A stretch of 64,000 bases of DNA from Methylomonas methanica MC09 (GTDB taxonomy: Bacteria > Pseudomonadota > Gammaproteobacteria > Methylococcales > Methylomonadaceae). The notes under the pieces were generated by a model. It saw nothing but the letters and a program-made list of their open reading frames with translations. It had not been told where the DNA came from and made no database searches. Made by a program: the position numbers and the translations under genes. Shown piece after piece: positions 1 through 9,093 of the stretch. Within the stretch, counting starts at the first letter, position 1. Every line of letters begins with the position of its first letter. Location of the stretch: positions 2,852,001-2,916,000 of the forward strand of contig NC_015572.1 of NCBI RefSeq assembly GCF_000214665.1. The letters run 5' to 3'.

Positions 1-294
1 GCCGGGCTGAAGTTCGTCAATAGACCTTAAATGCCATAGCCCCAAGCACTTGTAACCCTGATCGTCGACGGTGCAATACGGTACGGCAATGCGCTTGTCG
101 GATGACAGTTGCGTCAGTACAACCGGCAAGGTGCGCACCTCGGAACGGCAATGCAGGTACCAAAGTAGGGTGTGGGCCTTTTGATACCAAGGTTCCGAGA
201 CCACGCGCCGGCAAATTTCGGCGCTTACGGCATCCTTATCCGCTTGGGCGTTGCGCGCGGCATAGGCCAGTCGCCGTTGTTGCTGTTTATCCAT
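1..294 (-). CDS. ygfA: 5-formyltetrahydrofolate cyclo-ligase, C-terminus cut by window edge
   Basis: This is the N-terminal 98 codons of a 5-formyltetrahydrofolate cyclo-ligase, which converts 5-formyl-THF to 5,10-methenyl-THF in the cytosol using ATP. The translation opens MDKQQQRRLAYAARN and contains the family pattern: an Arg-rich first helix, a W-Y-L segment with 'CRSEVRT' (the E-x-x-T substrate/nucleotide region) and 'DKRIAVPYC' (the gk-x-v-x-vP strand). The ATG at 294-292 overlaps the miaA stop codon (ATGGATAA, 8 nt shared), so the gene is translationally coupled as the last visible member of the miaA operon. The ATP-binding C-terminal half lies outside the window. In enterics this gene usually follows the 6S RNA gene ssrS, and no such RNA is seen here. 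Confidence 0.85.
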   Translation of the reverse strand, partial: MDKQQQRRLAYAARNAQADKDAVSAEICRRVVSEPWYQKAHTLLWYLHCRSEVRTLPVVLTQLSSDKRIAVPYCTVDDQGYKCLGLWHLRSIDELQPG

Positions 295-1222
295 GCTGCT
301 CACAATAGCGCAAGGCGGTATCGAGCAAGTCCGGCGCTTCGCTAAGCAAATGTTTGGCATCGTTTTCTTTACGCAACCAGGTAAATTGCCGCTTGGCCAG
401 CTGCCGGGTCGCGACAATGGCTTTTTCCTGCAGGGTTTCCAAGTCGTACTCGCCATTCAGATACGACCAGGCTTGCCGGTAGCCGACGCAGCGGATGGAC
501 GGCATGCCCTCATCCAGGTCGCCGCGCGCGCGCAAGGCTTGGACTTCATCGAGAAATCCCCGGGCCAGCATTGATTTGAAGCGCTCGGCAATTTTGGTAT
601 GCAGATGCTGCCGTTCGGCCGGGGCAATGATCAATTTCAAGTAGCGATACGGTTGGTCGTTTTGTTGGTCGGTTTGAAAAAACTCGGATAACGGCCGGCC
701 GCTAATTTCATACACTTCCAGCGCACGCTGAACGCGTTGCGGGTCGTTGGCATGAATGCGGGCGGCGGCCAGGGGGTCTATTTGCGCCAAACGGGCATGC
801 AAGACTTCCTTGCCCATTTCCAGCAATTCCCGATCGAGACGCTGCCTGATGGCGGCATCGGCTTCCGGTAACTTGGCAAGACCTTGGGTCAAGGCGCTGA
901 AATACAGCATGGTACCGCCAACCAACAACGGCAATTTACCGCGCCGGGTAATATCCGCCATCAATTCCAGCGCCCGACTGCGAAATTGACCGGTGGAGAA
1001 CGCTTCGCGGGGATCGAGTATATCGATTAAGTGATGCGGAACGCCGCCCCGCTCTGCCATGTCGGGTTTGGCGGTACCGATATCCATACCGCTATAGACC
1101 ATCGCCGAATCGACACTGATTATTTCCGCATCCAAGGCTTGCGCCAGGGCTATGGACAGAGCGGTTTTGCCGGAGGCGGTCGGCCCCATCAATAAAATGG
1201 CGCTGGGTTTGTCTGCCGTCAT
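287..1222 (-). CDS. miaA: tRNA dimethylallyltransferase MiaA
   Basis: Transfers a dimethylallyl group from DMAPP to N6 of A37 in tRNAs reading UNN codons, the first step to ms2i6A37. The 311-residue product has the usual length. The P-loop GPTASGKT is at residues 13-20, followed by 'SVDSAMVYSGMDIGTAKP', which holds the conserved catalytic Asp and substrate loop, and by 'HHLIDILDP'. The C-terminal part has 'IRCVGYRQAW', typical of the tRNA-binding region. The start codon abuts the mutL stop codon and the end overlaps the next gene by 8 nt, so it is co-transcribed with mutL. hfq, which often follows miaA in gammaproteobacteria, is replaced by the folate cyclo-ligase. Confidence 0.97.
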   Translation of the reverse strand: MTADKPSAILLMGPTASGKTALSIALAQALDAEIISVDSAMVYSGMDIGTAKPDMAERGGVPHHLIDILDPREAFSTGQFRSRALELMADITRRGKLPLLVGGTMLYFSALTQGLAKLPEADAAIRQRLDRELLEMGKEVLHARLAQIDPLAAARIHANDPQRVQRALEVYEISGRPLSEFFQTDQQNDQPYRYLKLIIAPAERQHLHTKIAERFKSMLARGFLDEVQALRARGDLDEGMPSIRCVGYRQAWSYLNGEYDLETLQEKAIVATRQLAKRQFTWLRKENDAKHLLSEAPDLLDTALRYCEQHG

Positions 1223-3112
1223 TTATTGCCCGCGCATGAAAAAACGATCCAAATCCTGGTGGCTCAGTGCTACCCAGGTCGGCCGGCCGTGATTGCACTG
1301 GCCAATGCGTTCGGTCTGTTCCATATCCCGCAACAAGGCATTCATCTCTTCGATAGTAAGCTTGCGTTTGGCGCGCACCGAACCATGGCAAGCCATGGTC
1401 GCCAAAATGGCGTTGATACTTTCCTCGGCTTTTCGGCTAACGCCATGCACATTCAAGTCGGCCAGAATGTCGCGCAGCAACTGGTCGACATCGGTTTTGG
1501 CCAGCAATGCAGGGACCGCGCGCAAGACCACGGTTTCCGGACCGGAACGGTTTATTTCGAACCCCAGGCCATGGAAAAACGCATGCTGTTGTTCGGCCAA
1601 ATCGGCTTCTGCGGAACTAACTTGAATCTTAATCGGTAGTAACAGGGGTTGAGAGACGATGGCCTGCTTATGATAATGCTGCTTCAGGCGTTCGTAAGTC
1701 ACCCGCTCGTGTGCGGCATGCGCATCCACCAAAATAATGCCGTTCGCGGTTTCCGCCAGTATGTAAATATTGTGGATATGGGCCAGCGCAAAACCCAGCG
1801 GCGGCATGGCCGGATCGGGCGTAAACGCCGCCGCTTGCGGATAAAGTTTGGCATAGGCTTGTATTTGGTCGGCCACTGAAGACGGAGTTTTCGCCGGGCT
1901 GGGGTAAGACACGCTGTGGGACAAATTGCCGGTATTCGGCGTAGGTCGACTAGTCAGGGTATCCGGCTTTGCCGAATTATCCGTGGCATCAGGCAGCTCG
2001 GTTAAACTCATAGGCAGCGATTCCTGCCGGTTCAGCATGGGCCGGGCGGGCGGTTGCGGTTCGGCATCCGGCGGGGTTTGTATATCGATAGGATGCACCG
2101 GCGCATGCCCGGGTCGTTGTTCGGCCAGACTGCGGTGCAGGGCCTGAAACAGAAAATCGTGCACCATGCGCCCTTCCCTGAATCGCACTTCCAGCTTGGT
2201 GGGATGCGCATTCACATCGACTAAGGCCGGATCGAGCGTAAGATACAACACGAACACCGGATGCCGGCCGTGATACAACACATCCTGGTAGGCCTGCTTG
2301 ACGGCATGCGCTACCAGCCTGTCCTTGATCAAGCGGCCGTTGACGTAGAAAAACTGCATGTCCTGCTGGCTGCGGGAAAAGGTAGGCAAGCCTACCCAAC
2401 CCTGCAAATGCAAGCCCGAGGCGGCGTAATCTATTCGGACCGCATTGTCGACAAACGCCGAACCGCAGATGGCGGCAATGCGTTTTTCCTGATCGGTTTC
2501 GGTTGCGGCCGGTTTTAAGTTCAGCACCTCGCGCTGGTTATGCTGTAACAAAAAACCCACGTCGAAACGGCTGAGCGCCAATTTTTGAATCAGGTTTTCG
2601 ATGTGGCCGAACTCGGTTTTTTCGGCTTTCAGAAACTTGCGACGGGCCGGGGTGTTATAAAACAGATCGCGTACCTCCACCGTAGTACCGGGAGGATGCG
2701 GATCGGGTTGCGGGTCGAGGTTCGTCTCGCTACCGTCGGCGCTGACCTGCCAGGCGCAATCGGCAACGGCGGTACGGGAAATCAGGGTCAAGCGGGCCAC
2801 CGAACTGATGCTGGGTAGCGCTTCACCTCTGAAACCCATGCTGACTACATGCTCCAGATCGTCCAGCGAGGCGATTTTGCTGGTGGCATGCCGCGATAAC
2901 GCCAAGGCCAGATCGTCCTTGTCGATGCCGCAACCGTTGTCGCGTATCTTGATTTGCTTGACGCCGCCTTGTTCGACATCGACATAAACTTGAGTGGCGC
3001 CGGCATCGAAACAATTCTCAACCAATTCCTTAACCACGGAAGCAGGCCGTTCGACCACCTCGCCGGCGGCGATTTGATTGATTAATTGCGTCGGTAAAGC
3101 GTGAATCCGCAT
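1223..3112 (-). CDS. mutL: DNA mismatch repair protein MutL (endonuclease-type)
   Basis: Links MutS mismatch recognition to strand incision and UvrD. The N-terminal GHKL ATPase is clear: 'ELVENCFDAGAT' (residues 29-40), 'RDNGCGI' (57-63) and 'GFRGEAL' (93-99), followed by the transducer with 'NAHPTK' (301-306). A Pro/Ser-rich linker spans about 335-430. The C-terminal dimerisation domain has 'DAHAAHERVTYE' from residue 463. This fits the metal-binding motif DQHA-x2-E-x4-E of endonuclease MutLs with Q changed to A. 'QCNHGRPT' lies near the C-terminus. E. coli MutL lacks this motif, so the protein probably nicks DNA itself in a MutH-independent pathway (inference). It sits between amiB and miaA in a classic gammaproteobacterial operon. 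Confidence 0.97.
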   Translation of the reverse strand: MRIHALPTQLINQIAAGEVVERPASVVKELVENCFDAGATQVYVDVEQGGVKQIKIRDNGCGIDKDDLALALSRHATSKIASLDDLEHVVSMGFRGEALPSISSVARLTLISRTAVADCAWQVSADGSETNLDPQPDPHPPGTTVEVRDLFYNTPARRKFLKAEKTEFGHIENLIQKLALSRFDVGFLLQHNQREVLNLKPAATETDQEKRIAAICGSAFVDNAVRIDYAASGLHLQGWVGLPTFSRSQQDMQFFYVNGRLIKDRLVAHAVKQAYQDVLYHGRHPVFVLYLTLDPALVDVNAHPTKLEVRFREGRMVHDFLFQALHRSLAEQRPGHAPVHPIDIQTPPDAEPQPPARPMLNRQESLPMSLTELPDATDNSAKPDTLTSRPTPNTGNLSHSVSYPSPAKTPSSVADQIQAYAKLYPQAAAFTPDPAMPPLGFALAHIHNIYILAETANGIILVDAHAAHERVTYERLKQHYHKQAIVSQPLLLPIKIQVSSAEADLAEQQHAFFHGLGFEINRSGPETVVLRAVPALLAKTDVDQLLRDILADLNVHGVSRKAEESINAILATMACHGSVRAKRKLTIEEMNALLRDMEQTERIGQCNHGRPTWVALSHQDLDRFFMRGQ

Positions 3113-3196
3113 CGGCTGCGCTCATGAAAAAAGCGCGTATTTTAACGGATGACGATGGCCGGCGGTGAAATGATTCACCACCGAAACAGCACGGGA

Positions 3197-4639
3197 CTAA
3201 CTGCTGCGCGGTATTTGCAATACTTGGCCGATCTTGACGTTACCGTCATCCATGCCGTTTACCATGCGTATCTCGCGCATGGATACTCCGTATTGACGGG
3301 CAATGCCGGATAAGGTGTCGCCACGACTAATCACGTGTTGGGTCGCGGAGCTGCCGGCAGCGACCACATCGCTTTTCGGTGTAGCCGCAACTTTGCTGGC
3401 AACCGGCTTGGATTTCTTTCCGGCAGCCGCTACGCGAAGCGCCGATTTGCCGGATTTTTGCAATTGCGCAAACAAGGTGTTGGCTGGTGCATATTGTTTA
3501 AAGTGCGCCATGATGCCGCTAAATACCGCCGATGCCATTTTATCCTGATAAGCCCGGGTATTCAGACGACGCTCTTCTTCCGGATTGGATATGAACGCGG
3601 TTTCCACCAGAATGGAAGGAATCGGCGATTTTAAAACTACAAAGCCGGCTTTTTGCACATTTGAGCGATGCAGATGTCCTGCTGATTTTACGCTTCTTAG
3701 AACCTTGTTACCCACATGCTGGCTGGCTTCCTTGGCGGCTTTATTGGATAAATCCATCAATACCGAAGAAAGTATATCGTCATGCTCTTCGACGCCCCCG
3801 GCCCTATCCGAGGCATTTTCGCTATTAGCCAAGTATTGCGCGATCTGGCTGGAAGCGCCTTTATTCGCCAAGGTATAAACGGAAGCGCCATGCGCACTGG
3901 GATCGTCAAAGGCGTCCGCATGAATGGAGACAAACAGATCGGCTTTAGCGGACTGAGCAATCCGGACCCGCTCGCGTAGCTTTACAAAGTAATCACCGTT
4001 ACGGATCATCACCGCTTTCATGCCGGGCTGCCGGTTCACGGTACTTTCCAGGCGTTTGGCAATGGCCAGCACCACGTCCTTCTCCCGCGTGCCGTTACCC
4101 CCTTGAGCGCCGACGTCTTTACCGCCGTGCCCGGCATCGATGGCAATCACAATATCCCGCCCCTTGGCTCTTACCGCTGTTTTAGCCGGTTTAGAGGTTT
4201 TTTGAGCGACTTCGGCGGCTTTTTTGCCGACATGCGCGACCTTGGGTGTCGGTGCCGAAGTGGCGGACAAATCAAATTGCAGCAGTAAGCGCTGCCCTTT
4301 ATTGAATTCCGCTACATTGGCTGCAGCATCGGCATTCAATTCCAATACCACGCGCACACCGGTTTTATTGCGTACCGCGGAACGCACCCCAACGACTATC
4401 GGATGATCAGCAGGAGGCTGAGCGTTACTCTTAAACGCGGCGGTGTTTTCAAAATCCACCACCAAGCGACTGGGATTTTTTAACGTAAAGTAACGGTAGT
4501 GCGGCGTGGTGTTCAATTCGAACATTACGCGACCACCCGGTTGAAAATTTATGCCTTCGATGTTGGCGGGCGCGGCATGGGCCAGCAACACCTGCAAAGA
4601 CAAACCCATTACCCAGAAAAATTTAACAATCTGTCTCAT
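3197..4639 (-). CDS. amiB: N-acetylmuramoyl-L-alanine amidase (AMIN + Amidase_3 + LysM)
   Basis: Periplasmic zinc amidase that cleaves the stem peptide from MurNAc, splitting septal peptidoglycan during daughter-cell separation. A Sec signal peptide ends near 'LLAHAAP' (cleavage about residue 22). An AMIN domain (about 25-125) starts at 'INFQPGGRVMFEL'. After a basic linker, the Amidase_3 domain carries zinc ligands in 'IDAGHGGKD', 'REKD' and 'SIHADAF', with the catalytic Glu in 'LVETAFISN'. A LysM domain ends the protein ('VISRGDTLSGIARQYGVS'). The layout and position between tsaE and mutL match AmiB of pseudomonads. The regulatory helix typical of EnvC/NlpD-controlled amidases is suggested by the 'GGVEEHDDILSSVLMDL' segment. 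The gap to mutL (3113-3196) holds a small hairpin at 3164-3179. Confidence 0.93.
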   Translation of the reverse strand: MRQIVKFFWVMGLSLQVLLAHAAPANIEGINFQPGGRVMFELNTTPHYRYFTLKNPSRLVVDFENTAAFKSNAQPPADHPIVVGVRSAVRNKTGVRVVLELNADAAANVAEFNKGQRLLLQFDLSATSAPTPKVAHVGKKAAEVAQKTSKPAKTAVRAKGRDIVIAIDAGHGGKDVGAQGGNGTREKDVVLAIAKRLESTVNRQPGMKAVMIRNGDYFVKLRERVRIAQSAKADLFVSIHADAFDDPSAHGASVYTLANKGASSQIAQYLANSENASDRAGGVEEHDDILSSVLMDLSNKAAKEASQHVGNKVLRSVKSAGHLHRSNVQKAGFVVLKSPIPSILVETAFISNPEEERRLNTRAYQDKMASAVFSGIMAHFKQYAPANTLFAQLQKSGKSALRVAAAGKKSKPVASKVAATPKSDVVAAGSSATQHVISRGDTLSGIARQYGVSMREIRMVNGMDDGNVKIGQVLQIPRSS

Positions 4640-4678
4640 AAGCCGGCCAACCGAGTAAAAATTAAAAACGTTCTGAGA

Positions 4679-5149
4679 TTATAGCAGCAGGTCTTTGTTT
4701 TTCCAGTCAATTATCAAGGTATTTTTTAACGATTCGGCTAGTATATTGATTTCTATCAATCTTCCTGTGTTTTGGTACGCCAGCTTGATTTCCAAATCAG
4801 CCGGCGGCAAATGCCCAACCCCCATTTCCGGCCATTCGATGCAAACCAGCGCCTGTTGCTGCAAGTAGTCGTTGATGCCCAGCCATTCCAGCTCTTCCGG
4901 GTCTTTGAGCCGGTATAAATCAAAATGAAATACGCTACGGTCCGCGAAGCGATATTCCTCGACCAAACTGTACGTCGGGCTTTTAACGGCGCCGTTGTGT
5001 CCCATTGCCCGCAACAGCCCACGCATCAAGGTCGTTTTACCGGCTCCCAGGTCGCCGACCAAAAACACTAAACATTTTTTCGGCAAGATTTTGCCTAACA
5101 CAGCGCCTAACAATTCGGTTTCGTCGCTATCGGTTAATTCGATTTTCAT
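4679..5149 (-). CDS. tsaE: tRNA threonylcarbamoyladenosine biosynthesis ATPase TsaE
   Basis: ATPase that drives turnover of the TsaB-TsaD-TsaE complex making t6A37 in ANN-decoding tRNAs. The 156-residue length is typical. The Walker A motif GDLGAGKTT is at residues 32-40, 'SPTYSLVEEY' is the conserved switch segment, 'FHFDLYRL' follows, and 'CIEWPEMG' is the Walker B-like motif. The ATG overlaps the nnr stop codon by one base (TAATG), so translation is coupled to nnr. A gap of 39 bp separates it from amiB. Confidence 0.95.
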   Translation of the reverse strand: MKIELTDSDETELLGAVLGKILPKKCLVFLVGDLGAGKTTLMRGLLRAMGHNGAVKSPTYSLVEEYRFADRSVFHFDLYRLKDPEELEWLGINDYLQQQALVCIEWPEMGVGHLPPADLEIKLAYQNTGRLIEINILAESLKNTLIIDWKNKDLLL

Positions 5150-6609
5150 TAATTTAAAAGCTCCCTGATTTTCGGCAATAAATCGCTGGGCAACATGCCG
5201 CGCTCACCCTGCATTGCCGCGACTGCATCGGCGGCCTCGCCATGGACATAGACGGCCAGCTTTGCTGCATCCACTAGCGTTAAACCCTGCGCCAGCAAGG
5301 CCCCTGTTACCCCCGCCAATATGTCGCCCATGCCGCCGCCGGCCATGCCTGGGTTGCCGGTGGTATTCACCCACAGACCGCTCTCATCCGCAATCAGACT
5401 GCCCGCACCTTTCAGCACGCAAACCCCTGCATATTCTGTCTGCAGTTTTTTGACTGCCGCGAATCGATCGGCGGCGATATCGGCAGTAGTGCATCCCAAC
5501 AGCCGCGCTGCTTCGCCGGGATGCGGGGTTAATATCCAATTTGCATGCCGAGCGGGATGTTGCGCCAACAAATTTAACGCATCGGCGTCGACCACGCAGG
5601 GCTTCGCACTCGCCAAGGTGTAGCGCAGCATATCGTGCGCCCAGCTGTCCTGACTCAAGCCGGGACCTATGACTATGACACTGGCCTTCTCCAACAGGGG
5701 CTGTAAATCGCAGGCCGTTTCCACCGCATGACACATCAATTCGGGCCTGCCGATATTCAATAAATCGATATGCCCGGCCCGGCTGGCGATGCTGACTAAG
5801 CCGGCGCCGCTATATAAGGCCGCTTCGCCGGCTAAACGGATAGCGCCGCTAAACCCCCGGTTACCGCCTATCAACAACACATGACCAAAATGGCCTTTAT
5901 GGGCACTGCGAGGTCGGCGTTGTAAAGCGATTTTACTTAACAAGTGTGCGGTTGCCGGCAATTGCGCCAAAACCGAATCGGGCACATTCAAACTGGAACA
6001 GACTATATCGCCGCAATAATCGCCGGCTTCTCCGGTAAATAATCCGCATTTCAAGGCAATAAAGGTCACGGTGAGGTCGGCTTTGACCGCGTGACCCAGC
6101 GCGCAACCGCTATCGGCGTGCAAACCCGATGGCACATCGATGCTCAATACCGGACGATCGGCATGATTAATATGCGAAATCGCCAGCGCGTAGTCTTCGC
6201 TGACCGGCCGGCACAGACCGGTGCCCAATAATGCATCGACGATAACGCCGGTCGCTTGCGCCCACCCCCCAAACGCCGACACCTGACCGCCGGCCTGAAT
6301 AAAATCCCGGTAAACAGTCACGGCATCGCCCTGCAGCTGCTCGACGGGAACCAGCGTATACACCACGACACCAAAACCCGCGTCTAAGGCCTGCTTGGCC
6401 AGCACATAACCGTCGCCGGCGTTATTTCCGGCGCCGCAAAACACCGTAATGCGGTTCTGCTCAGGCCAGCGTTGCCTTAAGGCGTTAAACGCCGCCATGC
6501 CGGCGCTGCGCATTAATTGCAAGCCCGGCATTTGCAGATTTTGAATGGCAATATGCTCCGCCTCGCGAATCTGCGCGACGCGATACAACGCTTGAGATGA
6601 TGTTTGCAT
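5149..6609 (-). CDS. nnr: Bifunctional NAD(P)HX epimerase / ADP-dependent dehydratase
   Basis: Repairs hydrated NAD(P)H: the N-terminal YjeF domain epimerises R- and S-NAD(P)HX and the C-terminal domain dehydrates S-NADHX using ADP. The epimerase half has 'CGAGNNAGDGYVLA' near residue 60. The dehydratase half has 'LTPHPGEAARLLG', 'LKGAGSLIAD' and 'NPGMAGGGMGDILAG' (the ribokinase-like phosphate-binding loop with catalytic Asp). The start was placed at the ATG at 6609-6607 ('MQTSSQALYRVAQ'). An in-frame start 54 bp further out would run into queG's leader. This is the first gene of the nnr-tsaE-amiB-mutL-miaA operon and is divergent from queG. Confidence 0.95.
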   Translation of the reverse strand: MQTSSQALYRVAQIREAEHIAIQNLQMPGLQLMRSAGMAAFNALRQRWPEQNRITVFCGAGNNAGDGYVLAKQALDAGFGVVVYTLVPVEQLQGDAVTVYRDFIQAGGQVSAFGGWAQATGVIVDALLGTGLCRPVSEDYALAISHINHADRPVLSIDVPSGLHADSGCALGHAVKADLTVTFIALKCGLFTGEAGDYCGDIVCSSLNVPDSVLAQLPATAHLLSKIALQRRPRSAHKGHFGHVLLIGGNRGFSGAIRLAGEAALYSGAGLVSIASRAGHIDLLNIGRPELMCHAVETACDLQPLLEKASVIVIGPGLSQDSWAHDMLRYTLASAKPCVVDADALNLLAQHPARHANWILTPHPGEAARLLGCTTADIAADRFAAVKKLQTEYAGVCVLKGAGSLIADESGLWVNTTGNPGMAGGGMGDILAGVTGALLAQGLTLVDAAKLAVYVHGEAADAVAAMQGERGMLPSDLLPKIRELLN

Positions 6610-6642
6610 AGTGTTGTTGTGTAAAATGACCCGGACAACGCC

Positions 6643-6671
6643 ATTATATTGCAAGCCAGCCATGCACCCAA
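6643..6671 (-). promoter_or_regulatory. Candidate sigma-70 promoter of the nnr operon
   Basis: On the minus strand a perfect TATAAT lies at 6648-6643. The hexamer TTGGGT at 6671-6666 is 17 bp upstream and matches the -35 consensus only weakly. The predicted start is about 27 nt before the nnr ATG. The -35 sits on top of the queG start codon (6662), so transcription in the two directions may interfere. Confidence 0.45.
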
Positions 6672-7738
6672 TCGAAGCGCCGGATTTTCAACAACTCGCC
6701 CAGCAAATCAAGGCCTGGGGCACGGAATTGGGCTTTCAGCAAATCGGTATCAGCGATACCGATTTAAGCGCCGCCGAACATTATTTAGGACAATGGCTGG
6801 CGGAAAACAGACACGGCGACATGCACTACATGGCCGCGCACGGCTTGAAACGCAGCCGCCCGGCTGTATTGCAACCCGGCACCCGCAGCATTATCAGCGC
6901 CCGCATGGACTACCTGCCGGAAAACCCCGCCCACAGCCACGCGTTGCTGGATAATCCTGTCGCGGCTTTCGTGTCACGCTACGCACTGGGCCGCGATTAC
7001 CACAAGCTGCTGCGCAACCGCTTGCAAAAACTGGCCGATAAAATCGCCGCCGAGATCGGTCCTTTCGGTTACCGGGCCTTTGTCGACAGCGCGCCGGTAC
7101 TGGAAAAAGCCATTGCCGAAAAAGCCGGTTTGGGCTGGATAGGCAAACACAGCAATCTGATTAACCGCCGCGCCGGCTCCTGGTTTTTTCTGGGAGAGAT
7201 TTATACCGACCTGCCCTTGCCGAGCTCCACAGCCGCCAGCAATCACTGCGGCCAATGCCGGGCTTGCCTGGATATTTGCCCCACCCAAGCCATTGTGGCG
7301 CCCTATCAAGTCGACGCCCGCCGCTGCGTATCGTATTTGACCATCGAATTGCACGGCAGCATTCCGGAAGACTTGCGCCCACTATTGGGCAACCGTATCT
7401 ACGGTTGTGACGATTGCCAGTTGATCTGCCCTTGGAACCGTTTCGCCAAACTCAGCGCAGAAACGGATTTCAGACCCAGGCATAAATTAGATAACAGTAC
7501 ATTGTTGGAACTATTCAGTTGGACGGAAAGCGAATTTTTGCAAAAGACCGAAGGCTCGGCGATTCGGCGTATCGGCCATCAGCGTTGGCTGCGAAATATC
7601 GCCGTAGCGCTGGGCAATGGCTCGCCGACGGAAGCCAGCCGAACCGCGTTAACGGCCAAACTTCAACATGACAGCGAGCTGGTGCGCGAGCACGCGACTT
7701 GGGCCTTGCAACGGTTAACGTTACCAATAAGCCTGTGA
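6662..7738 (+). CDS. queG: Epoxyqueuosine reductase QueG
   Basis: Cobalamin- and 4Fe-4S-dependent enzyme that reduces epoxyqueuosine to queuosine in tRNA, the last step of Q34 synthesis. The product has 358 residues from the ATG at 6662. 'FVDSAPVLEKAIA' (about 140-152) includes the conserved Asp proposed as proton donor. Two ferredoxin-type clusters follow: C196, C199, C202, C206 in 'CGQCRACLDICPT', then C222 with C249, C252, C256 in 'CDDCQLICPWNRF'. The C-terminus is the HEAT-like tRNA-binding tail. An upstream in-frame start at 6611 was rejected because it adds 17 residues with no family similarity and overlaps the nnr leader. It stands alone, divergent from nnr. Confidence 0.96.
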   Translation: MHPIEAPDFQQLAQQIKAWGTELGFQQIGISDTDLSAAEHYLGQWLAENRHGDMHYMAAHGLKRSRPAVLQPGTRSIISARMDYLPENPAHSHALLDNPVAAFVSRYALGRDYHKLLRNRLQKLADKIAAEIGPFGYRAFVDSAPVLEKAIAEKAGLGWIGKHSNLINRRAGSWFFLGEIYTDLPLPSSTAASNHCGQCRACLDICPTQAIVAPYQVDARRCVSYLTIELHGSIPEDLRPLLGNRIYGCDDCQLICPWNRFAKLSAETDFRPRHKLDNSTLLELFSWTESEFLQKTEGSAIRRIGHQRWLRNIAVALGNGSPTEASRTALTAKLQHDSELVREHATWALQRLTLPISL

Positions 7739-7854
7739 ATGGGCAGCTACAGTTAGATTTTTACCTGTAAAAGCATCCAGGGATGTAAACAATCTATTTC
7801 GTTAAAAGGCCTGCAGAACTATGTTAGGCACACGCCGTTTTTTTGCTTTTCCCG

Positions 7855-7860
7855 TATAAT
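7855..7860 (+). promoter_or_regulatory. Candidate -10 element of the aminotransferase gene
   Basis: A perfect TATAAT lies 36 bp before the ATG at 7897. No convincing -35 hexamer is found 16-18 bp upstream, so activator dependence or a weak promoter is possible. Confidence 0.45.
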
Positions 7861-7896
7861 ATTCCCCAATTTTCAAGCCGACTCCACCGAGGAAAT

Positions 7897-9078
7897 ATGA
7901 GTATCACACTGTCTAACCGCGTCAAAGCCGTCAAACCGTCACCGACTTTAGCCATTACTGCCCGTGCTGCCGCGATGCGCGCTGCCGGAAAGGATATTAT
8001 CGGGTTGGGCGCAGGCGAACCCGACTTCGACACGCCGGATCATATCAAAGCGTCGGCGGTCAAGGCTCTGGATAATGGTTTCACCAAGTACACCGCGGTT
8101 GACGGCATCCCCAGCTTGAAAAAAGCCATTGCGCAAAAATTCAAAAACGACAACGGCTTGGATTACCAGTCCAAGCAAATTTTGGTCTCCAGCGGCGGCA
8201 AACAAAGTTTTTACAATCTGGCGCAAGCGCTGTTAAACCCCGGCGATGAGGTTATCATTCCCGCACCTTACTGGGTTTCCTATCCGGACATGGTGTTATT
8301 GGCGGACGGCGTACCGGTGATTGTGGAAGCCGGCCAATCGCAAAACTTCAAGATCACCCCGGCGCAATTACGTGCGGCGATTACCGACAAGACCCGCTTG
8401 TTCGTCATCAACAGCCCATCCAACCCGACCGGCGCGGCCTACAGCCTGGACGAACTGAAAGCGCTGGGCGAAGTATTGCAGGACTTCCCCGAGGTATTGA
8501 TCGCCACCGACGATATGTACGAACATATCCTGTGGAACAAAGGCGAATTCGTTAACATCCTGAATGCACGTCCGGATTTTTACCCCCGCACCATCGTCTT
8601 GAACGGTGTATCCAAGGCCTATTCCATGACCGGCTGGCGGATCGGCTATTGCGCCGGCCCTGCTAACTTGATTGAAGCCATGTGCATTATTCAGTCGCAA
8701 AGCACTTCCAACCCCACCTCCATCTCGCAAGTCGCCGCTGAAACCGCCCTCACCGGCGATCAAAGCTGTATCGACACCATGATGGTAGAGTTCAAAAAAC
8801 GCCACGACTTCGTGGTGGCGGAATTGAATAACATAGACGGCATAGAATGCCTGGCCACCGACGGCACTTTTTACGTGTTCCCGAACGTGGAAAAGCTGAT
8901 CAACAAATTAGAGGGCATAGACGACGACTTACAGTTTGCGGAATATTTGATCGAAAAAGCCGGTGTCGCACTGGTGCCGGGCTCCGCGTTCGGTTGCCCC
9001 GGCCACATCCGTATTTCCATTGCCACCAGCATGGCTAATCTGGAAAACGCGTTGGCCCGGATAAAACAGGCCGTTTAA
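7897..9078 (+). CDS. Class I/II PLP aminotransferase (aspartate aminotransferase Ib type)
   Basis: Cytosolic PLP enzyme, probably aspartate:2-oxoglutarate transaminase of the AspC/AspB Ib subgroup. The 393-residue sequence opens 'MSITLSNRVKAVKPSPTLAI', typical of this subgroup. 'LGAGEPDFDTP' is the substrate-binding region, 'NSPSNPTGA' (172-180) is the PLP-contacting Asn motif, and the Schiff-base Lys is K240 in 'NGVSKAYSMTGWRIGY', with the downstream Arg. The start at 7897 was chosen because homology begins there and AGGAAAT precedes it. A longer in-frame start at 7843 would include the promoter -10. It is a single-gene unit closed by a terminator. Prephenate aminotransferase activity, known for some Ib enzymes, cannot be excluded. 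Confidence 0.92.
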   Translation: MSITLSNRVKAVKPSPTLAITARAAAMRAAGKDIIGLGAGEPDFDTPDHIKASAVKALDNGFTKYTAVDGIPSLKKAIAQKFKNDNGLDYQSKQILVSSGGKQSFYNLAQALLNPGDEVIIPAPYWVSYPDMVLLADGVPVIVEAGQSQNFKITPAQLRAAITDKTRLFVINSPSNPTGAAYSLDELKALGEVLQDFPEVLIATDDMYEHILWNKGEFVNILNARPDFYPRTIVLNGVSKAYSMTGWRIGYCAGPANLIEAMCIIQSQSTSNPTSISQVAAETALTGDQSCIDTMMVEFKKRHDFVVAELNNIDGIECLATDGTFYVFPNVEKLINKLEGIDDDLQFAEYLIEKAGVALVPGSAFGCPGHIRISIATSMANLENALARIKQAV

Positions 9079-9093
9079 GCCGGCTACTTTACC

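Noticed and set aside
3164-3179. Small hairpin between mutL and amiB as a terminator
   Set aside because: Only a 6-bp stem and no T-run; it does not justify splitting the operon.
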